Shown here piece after piece: positions 53,927-62,535 of a DNA stretch of 64,000 nucleotides; position 1 is the stretch's first letter; every line of letters begins with the position of its first letter. The DNA is from Olleya sp. Hel_I_94 (GTDB lineage Bacteria > Bacteroidota > Bacteroidia > Flavobacteriales > Flavobacteriaceae), in the NCBI RefSeq assembly GCF_007827365.1, contig NZ_VISI01000002.1:1183001-1247000 (forward strand). The letters are read 5' to 3'. Made by a program: the position numbers and the translations under genes. Under the pieces are notes generated by a model. It had not been told where the DNA came from. It made no database searches and saw nothing but the letters and a program-made list of their open reading frames with translations.

Positions 53927-54751
53927 ATGTTACGACTTTTACAAATAGAATTACAAAAACTTTTAGAAAATAGGATTAGCAAAATCTTAATTTTCTTTTC
54001 ATTTATATTACCCTTTTTTATCATATTACTATCCTCGTTCAAAATTAATTTCTTTGGGCTTTTTACCATAGATTTAGGTAGCGTTGGAATTTTTGATTTT
54101 CCGTATATCTGGCATATCACCACATTTTTTGCTGCACTGTTTAAGCTGTTTTTTGCTATAGTTGTAGTAAGCATGATAGGTAATGAATATAGTAACAAAA
54201 CCATAAAACAAAATTTAATTGATGGTCTAAGTAAAAAAGAATTTATCCTGTCTAAGTTTTACGCACTGCTATTTTTTTCATTAATATCCACACTGCTTGT
54301 TGGTATGCTAACCTTAGCAATTGGATTGTATTATAATAGCGATAGTGAAGCGTACTATATGTTTAGCGAAAGTATTTTTTTACTAGCCTATTTTGTCAAA
54401 CTAATTGGCTTTTTTAGCTTGTGTCTGTTTGCTGCAGTGTTAATAAAAAGATCTGCTTTTGCACTAGCCTTCTTGTTTATACTATTTATTGTAGAATGGA
54501 TAATATATGGTATTATATTAAAAAACTATGATGATGATATAGCAACTAAAATACACAACTACTTTCCATTAAAATCTATGTGGAAATTAATTGACGAACC
54601 TTTTAGACGTATTGTAGCCATGAAGTCTCCAGAAAAAGTAGATCTAGTCTATGACTTTGCAGTACATTGGCAAGAGATAGGTATTGTTGCGGTTTGGACT
54701 ACAATTTTTATTTACTGCTCATATAAGCTATTGCAAAAAAGAGACCTATAA
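53927..54751 (+). CDS. ABC transporter permease
   Basis: 274 residues with six membrane segments (ABC-2-like): KILIFFSFILPFFIILLSS, FFAALFKLFFAIVVVSMIGNEYSN and further segments up to a C-terminal IVAVWTTIFIYCSYKLL. The pattern GNEYSNKTIKQNLIDGLSKKEFILSKF (cytoplasmic coupling helix) is typical for the gliding GldF-like and drug-export permeases. With the preceding ATPase it forms an exporter; the cargo is unknown. No GldG-like gene follows, so it is not named gldF. Confidence 0.9.
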   Translation: MLRLLQIELQKLLENRISKILIFFSFILPFFIILLSSFKINFFGLFTIDLGSVGIFDFPYIWHITTFFAALFKLFFAIVVVSMIGNEYSNKTIKQNLIDGLSKKEFILSKFYALLFFSLISTLLVGMLTLAIGLYYNSDSEAYYMFSESIFLLAYFVKLIGFFSLCLFAAVLIKRSAFALAFLFILFIVEWIIYGIILKNYDDDIATKIHNYFPLKSMWKLIDEPFRRIVAMKSPEKVDLVYDFAVHWQEIGIVAVWTTIFIYCSYKLLQKRDL

Positions 54752-54802
54752 TTGATAAAACGTTTTTAACATCAGACATTTATATTTAAGATAAAATTAT
54801 AA

Positions 54803-54810
54803 TATCTTTA
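54803..54810 (+). promoter_or_regulatory. Putative -7 element of the secreted-protein cluster
   Basis: TATCTTTA, one base off TAnnTTTG, 24 nt before the ATG at 54834. Confidence 0.4.
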
Positions 54811-54833
54811 CTAGCATTAGCTAGAAAAAAGAA

Positions 54834-57800
54834 ATGAAAAAGATATTATTAATTTTTGCTGTACTATGTGCAGGTACATTATCTGCTCAAAACGAAGCTG
54901 CCAACTGGTATTTTGGAAATAATGCAGGTATTACATTTGATACTTCAACCAATGAAGTTAGTGCTTTAACAGATGGACAATTATCTACTGAGGAAGGTTG
55001 TACAAGTATATCTGATAGTACAGGTAATTTATTATTTTATACAAACGGAGAAAATGTATATGACAGACAGCATAATATTATGCCGAATGGAACTGGTTTA
55101 TTTGGTAATCAATCCAGTACACAATCTGCTATAATAGTACCTAAACCTGGTGACCCAAATATTTACTATATTTTTACCCAAGACACTTCTTTTGAAGGGA
55201 CTCTTGACAGTGGTTTTAATTACTCCATTGTTGATATTTCACTAAATAGTGGCTTTGGTGATGTTACTGCTAAAAATCAATTTTTATTACATAAAGCTAG
55301 CGAAAAACTAAGTGCTGTTTTAAAAGATTGCGAATCACAAAATATTTGGGTAGTAGCTTTTGGTAGTAATGATGCTTTATCAAATTCGGGTGCTACAGAT
55401 ACTAACAATAACACCTTTTATGCTTTTGAAGTCAGCGCAACAGGCATTAATACCACACCTGTAATTTCCACATTACCATATACTGTAAACCAAAGACGAG
55501 GATATTTAAAATTTTCACCAGACGGAACAAAAATTGCTATGGCTAATATTAGTGATGGACTACGCTTACTGGACTTTGATCCTGCAACTGGTATTATTAG
55601 TAACTCAATTACTATAGCTACTAATATTTCGCCTAGCGGAAAACCACAAAACCCTTATGGTGTCGAGTTTTCTCCCAACAATCAAATATTATACGTCACC
55701 ACTTATTACGAAACTAGTGGTTCTAATTTTGATAATCCAAGTGCACAATATGGTGCTTTATTACAATATGATTTAACTGCCACTAATATTAGTGCAACAG
55801 AAGAAGTATTAGACCAAAGAGTAATGTACAGAAGCGCTTTACAACTTGGACCAAATGGTAGAATTTACCGATCATTAAGTGCGACATACAACCAAGGGAC
55901 TCCTTTTTTAAGCGTTATTAACAACCCTAACAATCTTGGTCAATTAGCAGACTATCAACATGCTGTAATTGATTTAATGGGTCGATCCTCTAGACAAGGA
56001 CTTCCTCCTTTTATAACCTCTTACTTTTCAGAAAAAATAGACATTATTCCAACAGATGACCAAAACACCGTCATATTACCTTTATGTACTGGAGATACGT
56101 ATACTTTAGTTGCCGAAGCTATTCCAGGAGCAATTTATACTTGGACTAAAGACGAAGTCCCTATCCCAACTCCAACTATTCCATATGAGTTATTTATTGA
56201 TGAAGCAGGTAATTATGAAGTCGTTATAGATCCAAGCACTAGTGACTGCGAGATTAAAGAAGGTCAAGCCATAGTAAGTTATTACGATATACCACTAGCA
56301 ACACAACCAAGCGACTTAATTATTTGCGACGATAATAATGATGCAACCTCAACATTTGATTTGCAATTGCAAGATGCCAGTATATTAAATGGTCAAGATC
56401 CAATGCAATATAGTGTGCACTATTATTTATCTCAAATGGATGCAGATTTAGACGAAAACCAATTAGAAAGTCCATACACTAACTCTAATCCTATTGAAAC
56501 CATTTTTGCTAGGGTTTATAATATTAATAATCCTAATTGTTTTGACACAACTAGTTTTAATTTAGAAGTCTATAATACGCCTACCATAGCTACACTAGTA
56601 GATTTGGCAGTTTGCGATGATATTACTGATGGAGATGACTCAAATGGACAATCAACTGTAGATTTATCCACTTATAATGCTCAAGTTTACAACTCCTTAA
56701 GTCCTGCTGTTTATGATATTTCTTATCATAACACGCAGTTAGATGCAGATGATAATACAAATCCATTACCAACAAATTATTATAACACGACGCCTTTTAA
56801 CGAAACAATATATGTTAGATTAGAAAACAGTAATAATACCGACTGTTATGCTACCTCAAGTTTTGTTATTAATATAAACCCTGTACCAGAAGCTAATAAC
56901 CAAATCTTGTTTCAATGTGATGAGGATGGTGTTCCGGATGGTTTTACAACTTTTAACTTAAATCAAGCCATTCCTGATATTACAAATAACGCAATTAATA
57001 CAAGTACCACTTTTTATAGCAGTATGACTAATGCGGAAACAGAAACTAATCCTTTAAACGCTGAAGCCTATAATAATGCTTCCAATCCGCAAACAATTTA
57101 TGCTGTTGTCACTAATACCACTTCAAGTTGCAAAGCAATCACTGAAGTTGTTTTAGAAGTTAGCGTAACACAAATTTCGGATTATAATGCACCAATAGTG
57201 TGTGATGAATTAGGATCTGAAGATGGTATAAACACCTTTAATTTGAATGATTTTTCTGCAGACATGCTAACGCTTCTACCTACTGGAATAACCATAAATT
57301 TTTACGAAACCTATGATGATGCTTTATTAGAAACAAATGCATTACCATTTACATACAATAACACGACGCCTTATAATCAAACAATTTATGCTAGAGCAGA
57401 AAACGATAATGCTTGTTACGGTATAAACCAAGTATTTTTGACAGTTAAACCATTACCTCAACTATCCGATGATCAAACCATCTTATATTGTTTAAATGAA
57501 TTTCCTGAAACAATACAATTAAGTGCATCAACACCAACAAATAATAACTATTATTATGATTGGTCTACTGGCGAAACTACTGCTACAATAGACATAAATA
57601 CAATTGGAACTTATACTGTAACTGCTACTACAGTTGATGGCTGTTCTAAAACTAAAACTATTATTGTAGAAGCGTCTAACGTAGCTACTATTGATAATAT
57701 TGAAGTAATTGATGGCACTTTAAACAATAATATTATAACAATTTTAGCGTCAGGAGAAGGTAATTACCTTTATGAAATAATAAATGCAGAAAATTTATCA

Positions 57801-58175
57801 TCTGGTTATCAAGAAAGTAATATCTTTAATAACGTAAAACCAGGTATTTATACCGTAAATGTCAAGGATACAAAAAACAATTGCGGTACTGTAAATCAAT
57901 TATTTTCTGTAGTTGGATTTCCGTTGTTCTTTACACCAAATAACGATGGAAAAAATGATTATTGGCAAGTATATGGTGTGTCGTCTCAGTTTCAACCAAA
58001 CTCGTTAATTCAAATTTTTAATAGATATGGTCAATTGTTAACAGAGTTTACACCAACAAGTAAAGGTTGGGATGGTACGTTTAACGGACTGCCTGTACCA
58101 ACAAATGATTATTGGTTTACTGTAAAACTACAAGATGGTAGACTTTATAAAAGTCATTTTACTTTAAAAAGATAA
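54834..58175 (+). CDS. Secreted T9SS type B sorting-domain protein with repeated modules
   Basis: 1113 residues. Signal peptide 1-19 (ends TLSAQ). Residues about 20-400 form a beta-propeller-like region (NWYFGNNAGITFD, EGCTSISDSTGNLLFYTNG, SSTQSAIIVPKP). Residues about 420-480 resemble an Ig/PKD fold. Four modules of about 95 residues follow, starting near 495, 592, 692 and 788, each opening with a CDD/CDE motif. The C-terminal gliding-associated domain (about 1030-1113) has FFTPNNDGKNDYWQV and IFNRYGQLL, and ends FTLKR. It should be exported by T9SS and displayed or released as an adhesin. Confidence 0.93.
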   Translation: MKKILLIFAVLCAGTLSAQNEAANWYFGNNAGITFDTSTNEVSALTDGQLSTEEGCTSISDSTGNLLFYTNGENVYDRQHNIMPNGTGLFGNQSSTQSAIIVPKPGDPNIYYIFTQDTSFEGTLDSGFNYSIVDISLNSGFGDVTAKNQFLLHKASEKLSAVLKDCESQNIWVVAFGSNDALSNSGATDTNNNTFYAFEVSATGINTTPVISTLPYTVNQRRGYLKFSPDGTKIAMANISDGLRLLDFDPATGIISNSITIATNISPSGKPQNPYGVEFSPNNQILYVTTYYETSGSNFDNPSAQYGALLQYDLTATNISATEEVLDQRVMYRSALQLGPNGRIYRSLSATYNQGTPFLSVINNPNNLGQLADYQHAVIDLMGRSSRQGLPPFITSYFSEKIDIIPTDDQNTVILPLCTGDTYTLVAEAIPGAIYTWTKDEVPIPTPTIPYELFIDEAGNYEVVIDPSTSDCEIKEGQAIVSYYDIPLATQPSDLIICDDNNDATSTFDLQLQDASILNGQDPMQYSVHYYLSQMDADLDENQLESPYTNSNPIETIFARVYNINNPNCFDTTSFNLEVYNTPTIATLVDLAVCDDITDGDDSNGQSTVDLSTYNAQVYNSLSPAVYDISYHNTQLDADDNTNPLPTNYYNTTPFNETIYVRLENSNNTDCYATSSFVININPVPEANNQILFQCDEDGVPDGFTTFNLNQAIPDITNNAINTSTTFYSSMTNAETETNPLNAEAYNNASNPQTIYAVVTNTTSSCKAITEVVLEVSVTQISDYNAPIVCDELGSEDGINTFNLNDFSADMLTLLPTGITINFYETYDDALLETNALPFTYNNTTPYNQTIYARAENDNACYGINQVFLTVKPLPQLSDDQTILYCLNEFPETIQLSASTPTNNNYYYDWSTGETTATIDINTIGTYTVTATTVDGCSKTKTIIVEASNVATIDNIEVIDGTLNNNIITILASGEGNYLYEIINAENLSSGYQESNIFNNVKPGIYTVNVKDTKNNCGTVNQLFSVVGFPLFFTPNNDGKNDYWQVYGVSSQFQPNSLIQIFNRYGQLLTEFTPTSKGWDGTFNGLPVPTNDYWFTVKLQDGRLYKSHFTLKR

Positions 58176-58178
58176 AAT

Positions 58179-60539
58179 ATGAAGAAACAAATATTATATA
58201 CAACCGTAATGCTGTGTATTACTATTTGTTTTTCACAAAATGAAACAGCAAACTGGACATTTGGAGAAAATGCTGGCCTTAATTTTAATTCTGGATATCC
58301 TTTACCTTTAGGTGCTTCTCAGTTAAATACTACCGAAGGTTGTGCTAGTATGTCTGACACTAGCGGAAACTTGATTATCTACTCTGATGGATCAACCGTA
58401 TGGAACAAAAACCATGACATAATGACTAATGGATTGGATTTGCTAGGTAATGACTCTAGCACACAGTCTGCTATAATTATCCCAAAACCTAATAGTGACA
58501 CCATCTATTATATTTTTACGGTAGACGACAGAGCTGGATCTAATGGCTTAAGGTTTTCTGAAGTTGATTTGTCTTTATCTGGTGGTTTAGGTGCAGTAAC
58601 AGCTAATAAAAACATCTTACTAGAATCGCCTATTACAGAAAAACTTACAGCTGTCGAAGCGTCTAATGGTGAAGACATTTGGGTTATTAGCCACAGATGG
58701 GAAAGTAACGAGTTTGTTAGTTATCTGGTTTCAGATTTAGGTGTCTCAACAACACCTGTTGTATCTGGTATTGGAACATATTATGGAGGAGATATTAATC
58801 AAACCATAGGATATTTAAAAGCCTCTCCTAATAGAGAAAAAGTAGCTTCGGTTGTAAGTTATGTTAGTCAAGTAGAAGTATTTGATTTTAATGCGCTAAC
58901 TGGACAACTCACAAATCCTGTTTATATTCCTAATTTAAGCACAAATAATCCAGGATTTTATGGTTGCGAGTTTTCACCAGATAGCCAATTACTTTATGTT
59001 AGCGAGTTAAATTATGATACAAACCTTTCCTTTATCCATCAATACAATTTAGGCTTAAATTCTGCGTCAAGCATAATTGCATCTGATGTTATCGTTGGAC
59101 AAAGAACTGGGTCTTTTGGTGCCTTACAACAAGCGTTGGATGGAAAAATTTATGTTGCTGAGTTTGACCGAACGTCTATGGCTGTAATTACAGATCCTAA
59201 TACTATTGGTGTGGATTGTAATGTATTGTCAGGATTTGTAAATTTAAATGACAAGATATGTCAATTAGGATTACCACCTTTTATTCAATCTTATTTTTAC
59301 GCTACAAACATATTTAATAATACATGTTTTGGTGATGTCACAGAGTTTTATACAGAATTTAGCACAAGCATAGACGCCATACAATGGGATTTTGGAGATC
59401 CTGCTTCTGGCATTAACAACACCTCAACATTACTAAATCCAACACATGTTTTTTCAAGTTATGGCACCTTTAATGTTACTATAAATTTTGTTGTAGATGG
59501 TCAAAACCAAACCCTTTACAGATCCTTAACTATTACTGATAAACCACCTGTTTTAACTTTAGACCCATTATATAGCTGCGAAACGGACAATCTATTTAAT
59601 CTACAAAATGCAATACCATCATCTTACTTGAGTCCAGATTATAATATTGCATATTTTGAAACTTTAGAAGATGCGCAACAGAAAGAAAATAATATAGTAA
59701 ATTTTAGTAATTACGACGCAACAAGTACTAACCAAACAATCTACATAACACTATCTAATGGAACGTTTAGTGATTGCTTTTCTATAAGTACGCTAGATTT
59801 AGTAACCGTTTCTGCTCCAATCGTAGCTGATGAAGATGTTTTTTTGTGTAAAAATTCAGTCTCAGATTTTGTTACTATTGATGTCGGATATTTAGATTTA
59901 CCACATAATCAATATTCATTTTTGTGGTTATCAAGTTTAGAAACCACACCACAAATTGATGCATTTCAACCTGGTGAATATATTGTAAGAATCACACTTT
60001 TAAGCAGCATAACAACCACTAATCCTGAAGGCTGTTATGCTGACCGATTGGTAACAGTTACAGCTTCAAGCATTCCTTACATAGAAGAAATTATTACAAA
60101 TAACACAACAATAACGGTTATGGTTTCAGGTTTGGGTGATTATGAATATGCTTTGGATAACATAAATGGTCCTTATCAAAACGAAAACATTTTTGAAAAC
60201 ACCACTGCTGGTAACCACATAGTTTATATTAGAGATAAAAACCATTGTGGTGTTGCCGAAGCACCAATCTGGTTAATAAAATTTCCAGATTATTTTACAC
60301 CAAATAATGATGGTAAAAATGATTATTGGCAAGTCGAAGGTTTAAGTGACAATTCTAAAAAAAACGCACTAGTTCAAATTTTTGATAGATATGGCAAATT
60401 GTTAAAACAATTTAAGCCTTCTAGCATTGGTTGGGATGGCAGTTTTAATGGCTATCCAATGCCAACTAACGATTATTGGTTTGTAGTAACCTTAAGTAAT
60501 GGTTTAATTTATAAAAATCATTTTACATTAAAACGCTAG
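58179..60539 (+). CDS. Secreted T9SS type B sorting-domain protein with PKD domain
   Basis: 786 residues. Signal peptide 1-20 (ends CFSQ). The region about 20-375 is a paralogue of the same region in the preceding protein (NWTFGENAGLNF, EGCASMSDTSGNLIIYSDG, SSTQSAIIIPKP). A PKD domain lies at about 385-440 (WDFGDPASG, HVFSSYGTFNVT). One CDD-type module begins near 465 in a degenerate form (LYSCETD). The C-terminal domain (about 703-786) has YFTPNNDGKNDYWQVEG and ends FTLKR. It starts 3 nt after the previous stop. Confidence 0.93.
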   Translation: MKKQILYTTVMLCITICFSQNETANWTFGENAGLNFNSGYPLPLGASQLNTTEGCASMSDTSGNLIIYSDGSTVWNKNHDIMTNGLDLLGNDSSTQSAIIIPKPNSDTIYYIFTVDDRAGSNGLRFSEVDLSLSGGLGAVTANKNILLESPITEKLTAVEASNGEDIWVISHRWESNEFVSYLVSDLGVSTTPVVSGIGTYYGGDINQTIGYLKASPNREKVASVVSYVSQVEVFDFNALTGQLTNPVYIPNLSTNNPGFYGCEFSPDSQLLYVSELNYDTNLSFIHQYNLGLNSASSIIASDVIVGQRTGSFGALQQALDGKIYVAEFDRTSMAVITDPNTIGVDCNVLSGFVNLNDKICQLGLPPFIQSYFYATNIFNNTCFGDVTEFYTEFSTSIDAIQWDFGDPASGINNTSTLLNPTHVFSSYGTFNVTINFVVDGQNQTLYRSLTITDKPPVLTLDPLYSCETDNLFNLQNAIPSSYLSPDYNIAYFETLEDAQQKENNIVNFSNYDATSTNQTIYITLSNGTFSDCFSISTLDLVTVSAPIVADEDVFLCKNSVSDFVTIDVGYLDLPHNQYSFLWLSSLETTPQIDAFQPGEYIVRITLLSSITTTNPEGCYADRLVTVTASSIPYIEEIITNNTTITVMVSGLGDYEYALDNINGPYQNENIFENTTAGNHIVYIRDKNHCGVAEAPIWLIKFPDYFTPNNDGKNDYWQVEGLSDNSKKNALVQIFDRYGKLLKQFKPSSIGWDGSFNGYPMPTNDYWFVVTLSNGLIYKNHFTLKR

Positions 60540-60572
60540 TTATTCGTACATTTAAGCATGAAACGCTATTAG

Positions 60573-62411
60573 ATGTATCGTACAATTATTGCTTTAATAC
60601 TATTTACCTTATCAACGCAATTTACCATTGCGCAAGATATAACCCTGTTTCAACAGTTTAATGGACGTTATGATTATATAGCAATTGGAAACACTTTAAA
60701 TCAAGCCGAAAATAATTTATCGCAATCCTTTTGTAGTATTTTACCTTCGTCTCAAGCAAGTCTAAACTTGCCTATGGACAGCAACATAATATCTGCATAT
60801 TTGTTTTGGTCAGGCTCTGGACCAGGAGATACTGAAGTCTCATTAAATAGCCAAACAATAATTGCAGAAGACACTTATAATGTTACTTATAATGCTGGAT
60901 CTGATGGGTTGCTTACTTACTTTGCTAGCTATGCAGATGTTACCAATTTGGTAATTACGCATGGTAATGGCGACTACTTATTTGCAAATTTAGATATTTC
61001 AGAAGTACTAACCTCAACAGCTGGATATTGTAATAATAGGACCAACTATGCAGGATGGAGTCTTTATGTTATTTTTGAAGACAGTACACTTCCTTTAAAT
61101 CAAGTAAATCTATTTTTAGGATTAGAAATTATTAATGGAGACGTACAAAACAAAACTATCGTTTTAGAAAATGTTAATGTCCTTGATAATGACAATGCCA
61201 AAATTGGTTTTTTAGCTTGGGAAGGTGATAATGCCTTAAACTATGGCGAATCCCTATCTATTAATGGTAATGTATTATCCAATCCTCCTCTTAATTTAGC
61301 AAACAATGCTTTTAATGGCACCAATACTTTTACTAATGCTACTGATTTTTATAATGCAGATTTAGATGTTTACAATATAGAAAACAACATCGCTATAGGA
61401 GATACAGAGGTTACAATTAACTTAACAACAGGAGGTTTAGATTCTAGTGGAACTTTTAGAGCCGATTTAATAATAATCAATAATATTATTACGGTTTTAA
61501 ATAGTCAATTACCAGACGTTACTATCCAATTAAATAATTACCAGGTTACTTGCAATGATAGAATTTTAACTGTAAACTACTCTGTATTTAATTATAATAG
61601 TACAGACAGTTTGCCTGCAAATACACCTATTGCTTTTTTTATAGATGGTATTCTGGTAGCACAAAATCAAACCATCAATACAATATTAATTGGTGGAGAG
61701 GAAACCAATCAAATCAGTTTCCAGGTTCCAAATACTTTTACTGATAACTTTATTTTAGAAATTGCAGTGGATAATGATGGTACCTATAATGGTATTGTAA
61801 CAGAAACTAATGAAGTTAATAATGATACCTTTGAAGTAATACAGCTAATACCTTTACCGCAAACCATACAATTAAATCCATTATTAGCATGTGATGAAGG
61901 TTATAATAAGTCGCATTATGATTTAACTAAGACATTAAACCAAATAGACACAACCATTTATCAGGATTTTTTATTTTTTGAAACTTTAGAAGCTATTTCT
62001 AATAATACCAATATAATAAATCCCAGTAATTATTTTTCAAACAACACACCTCAAACCATATATATTACAGCTATGACTGATATTTGTTTTGACATATTTA
62101 AATTTGATTTATTTACAGAACATTGTCCTCCATATATACCTCAAGGCTTTTCTCCAAACCAAGATACTAATAACGACCATTTTAATATACAAGGTTTATA
62201 TACCATTTTTGAAAATCACGAATTATTAATCTACAATCGTTATGGCACTTTAATATTTAAAGGTGATGACAATTTAAAGTGGCATGGTCAAATAAACCAA
62301 GGTCTAAATAACCAAGGTAAAATAGTACCTGTAGGCACCTACTTTTATGTACTGAATTTAAATGACCCAAAATATAAAACAAAAACAGGTTGGGTTTACG
62401 TAAACTATTAA
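60573..62411 (+). CDS. Secreted T9SS type B sorting-domain protein with CARDB-like domain
   Basis: 612 residues. Signal peptide 1-21 (ends FTIAQ). The N-terminal region (about 25-315) is beta-rich with AYLFWSGSGPGDTEV. A CARDB-like domain lies at about 318-425 (LTVNYSVFNYNSTDSLPANT by parts). One CDD module near 430 begins LLACDEGYNKSHYDL. The C-terminal domain (about 520-612) has FSPNQDTNNDHFNIQG and IYNRYGTLIFKG, and ends VYVNY. It is 33 nt after the previous gene and likely co-transcribed. Confidence 0.9.
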   Translation: MYRTIIALILFTLSTQFTIAQDITLFQQFNGRYDYIAIGNTLNQAENNLSQSFCSILPSSQASLNLPMDSNIISAYLFWSGSGPGDTEVSLNSQTIIAEDTYNVTYNAGSDGLLTYFASYADVTNLVITHGNGDYLFANLDISEVLTSTAGYCNNRTNYAGWSLYVIFEDSTLPLNQVNLFLGLEIINGDVQNKTIVLENVNVLDNDNAKIGFLAWEGDNALNYGESLSINGNVLSNPPLNLANNAFNGTNTFTNATDFYNADLDVYNIENNIAIGDTEVTINLTTGGLDSSGTFRADLIIINNIITVLNSQLPDVTIQLNNYQVTCNDRILTVNYSVFNYNSTDSLPANTPIAFFIDGILVAQNQTINTILIGGEETNQISFQVPNTFTDNFILEIAVDNDGTYNGIVTETNEVNNDTFEVIQLIPLPQTIQLNPLLACDEGYNKSHYDLTKTLNQIDTTIYQDFLFFETLEAISNNTNIINPSNYFSNNTPQTIYITAMTDICFDIFKFDLFTEHCPPYIPQGFSPNQDTNNDHFNIQGLYTIFENHELLIYNRYGTLIFKGDDNLKWHGQINQGLNNQGKIVPVGTYFYVLNLNDPKYKTKTGWVYVNY

Positions 62412-62435
62412 GGAACAAACAATTAATTTAAACTT

Positions 62436-62470
62436 TTAATCGATAATTATTGCGTTTAATCGATAATTAA
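62436..62470. repeat. Two 15-bp direct repeats upstream of the anchor-L gene
   Basis: TTTAATCGATAATTA occurs at 62436-62450 and 62456-62470, exact copies with a 20-bp period (about two helical turns). Each is itself nearly palindromic around ATCGAT. They end 4 nt before a -7-like TATCATTG (62474-62481), so they could be binding sites for a transcription factor. Confidence 0.5.
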
Positions 62471-62490
62471 CGTATCATTGCACATTATAA

Positions 62491-62514
62491 CGATGAAATA
62501 TGTTATTCATCGTG
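62491..62514 (+). promoter_or_regulatory. Leader hairpin of the anchor-L gene
   Basis: ACGATGAA (62491-62498) pairs with TTCATCGT (62507-62514), loop of eight bases, inside the putative leader 22 nt before the ATG. There is no T tract after it. Confidence 0.4.
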
Positions 62515-62535
62515 ATTTAAATTCCCTTATTGTCA

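Noticed and set aside
53927..54751. Naming the permease gldF
   Set aside because: The paired ATPase is not clearly GldA and no gldG follows, so only a general ABC export role is supported.
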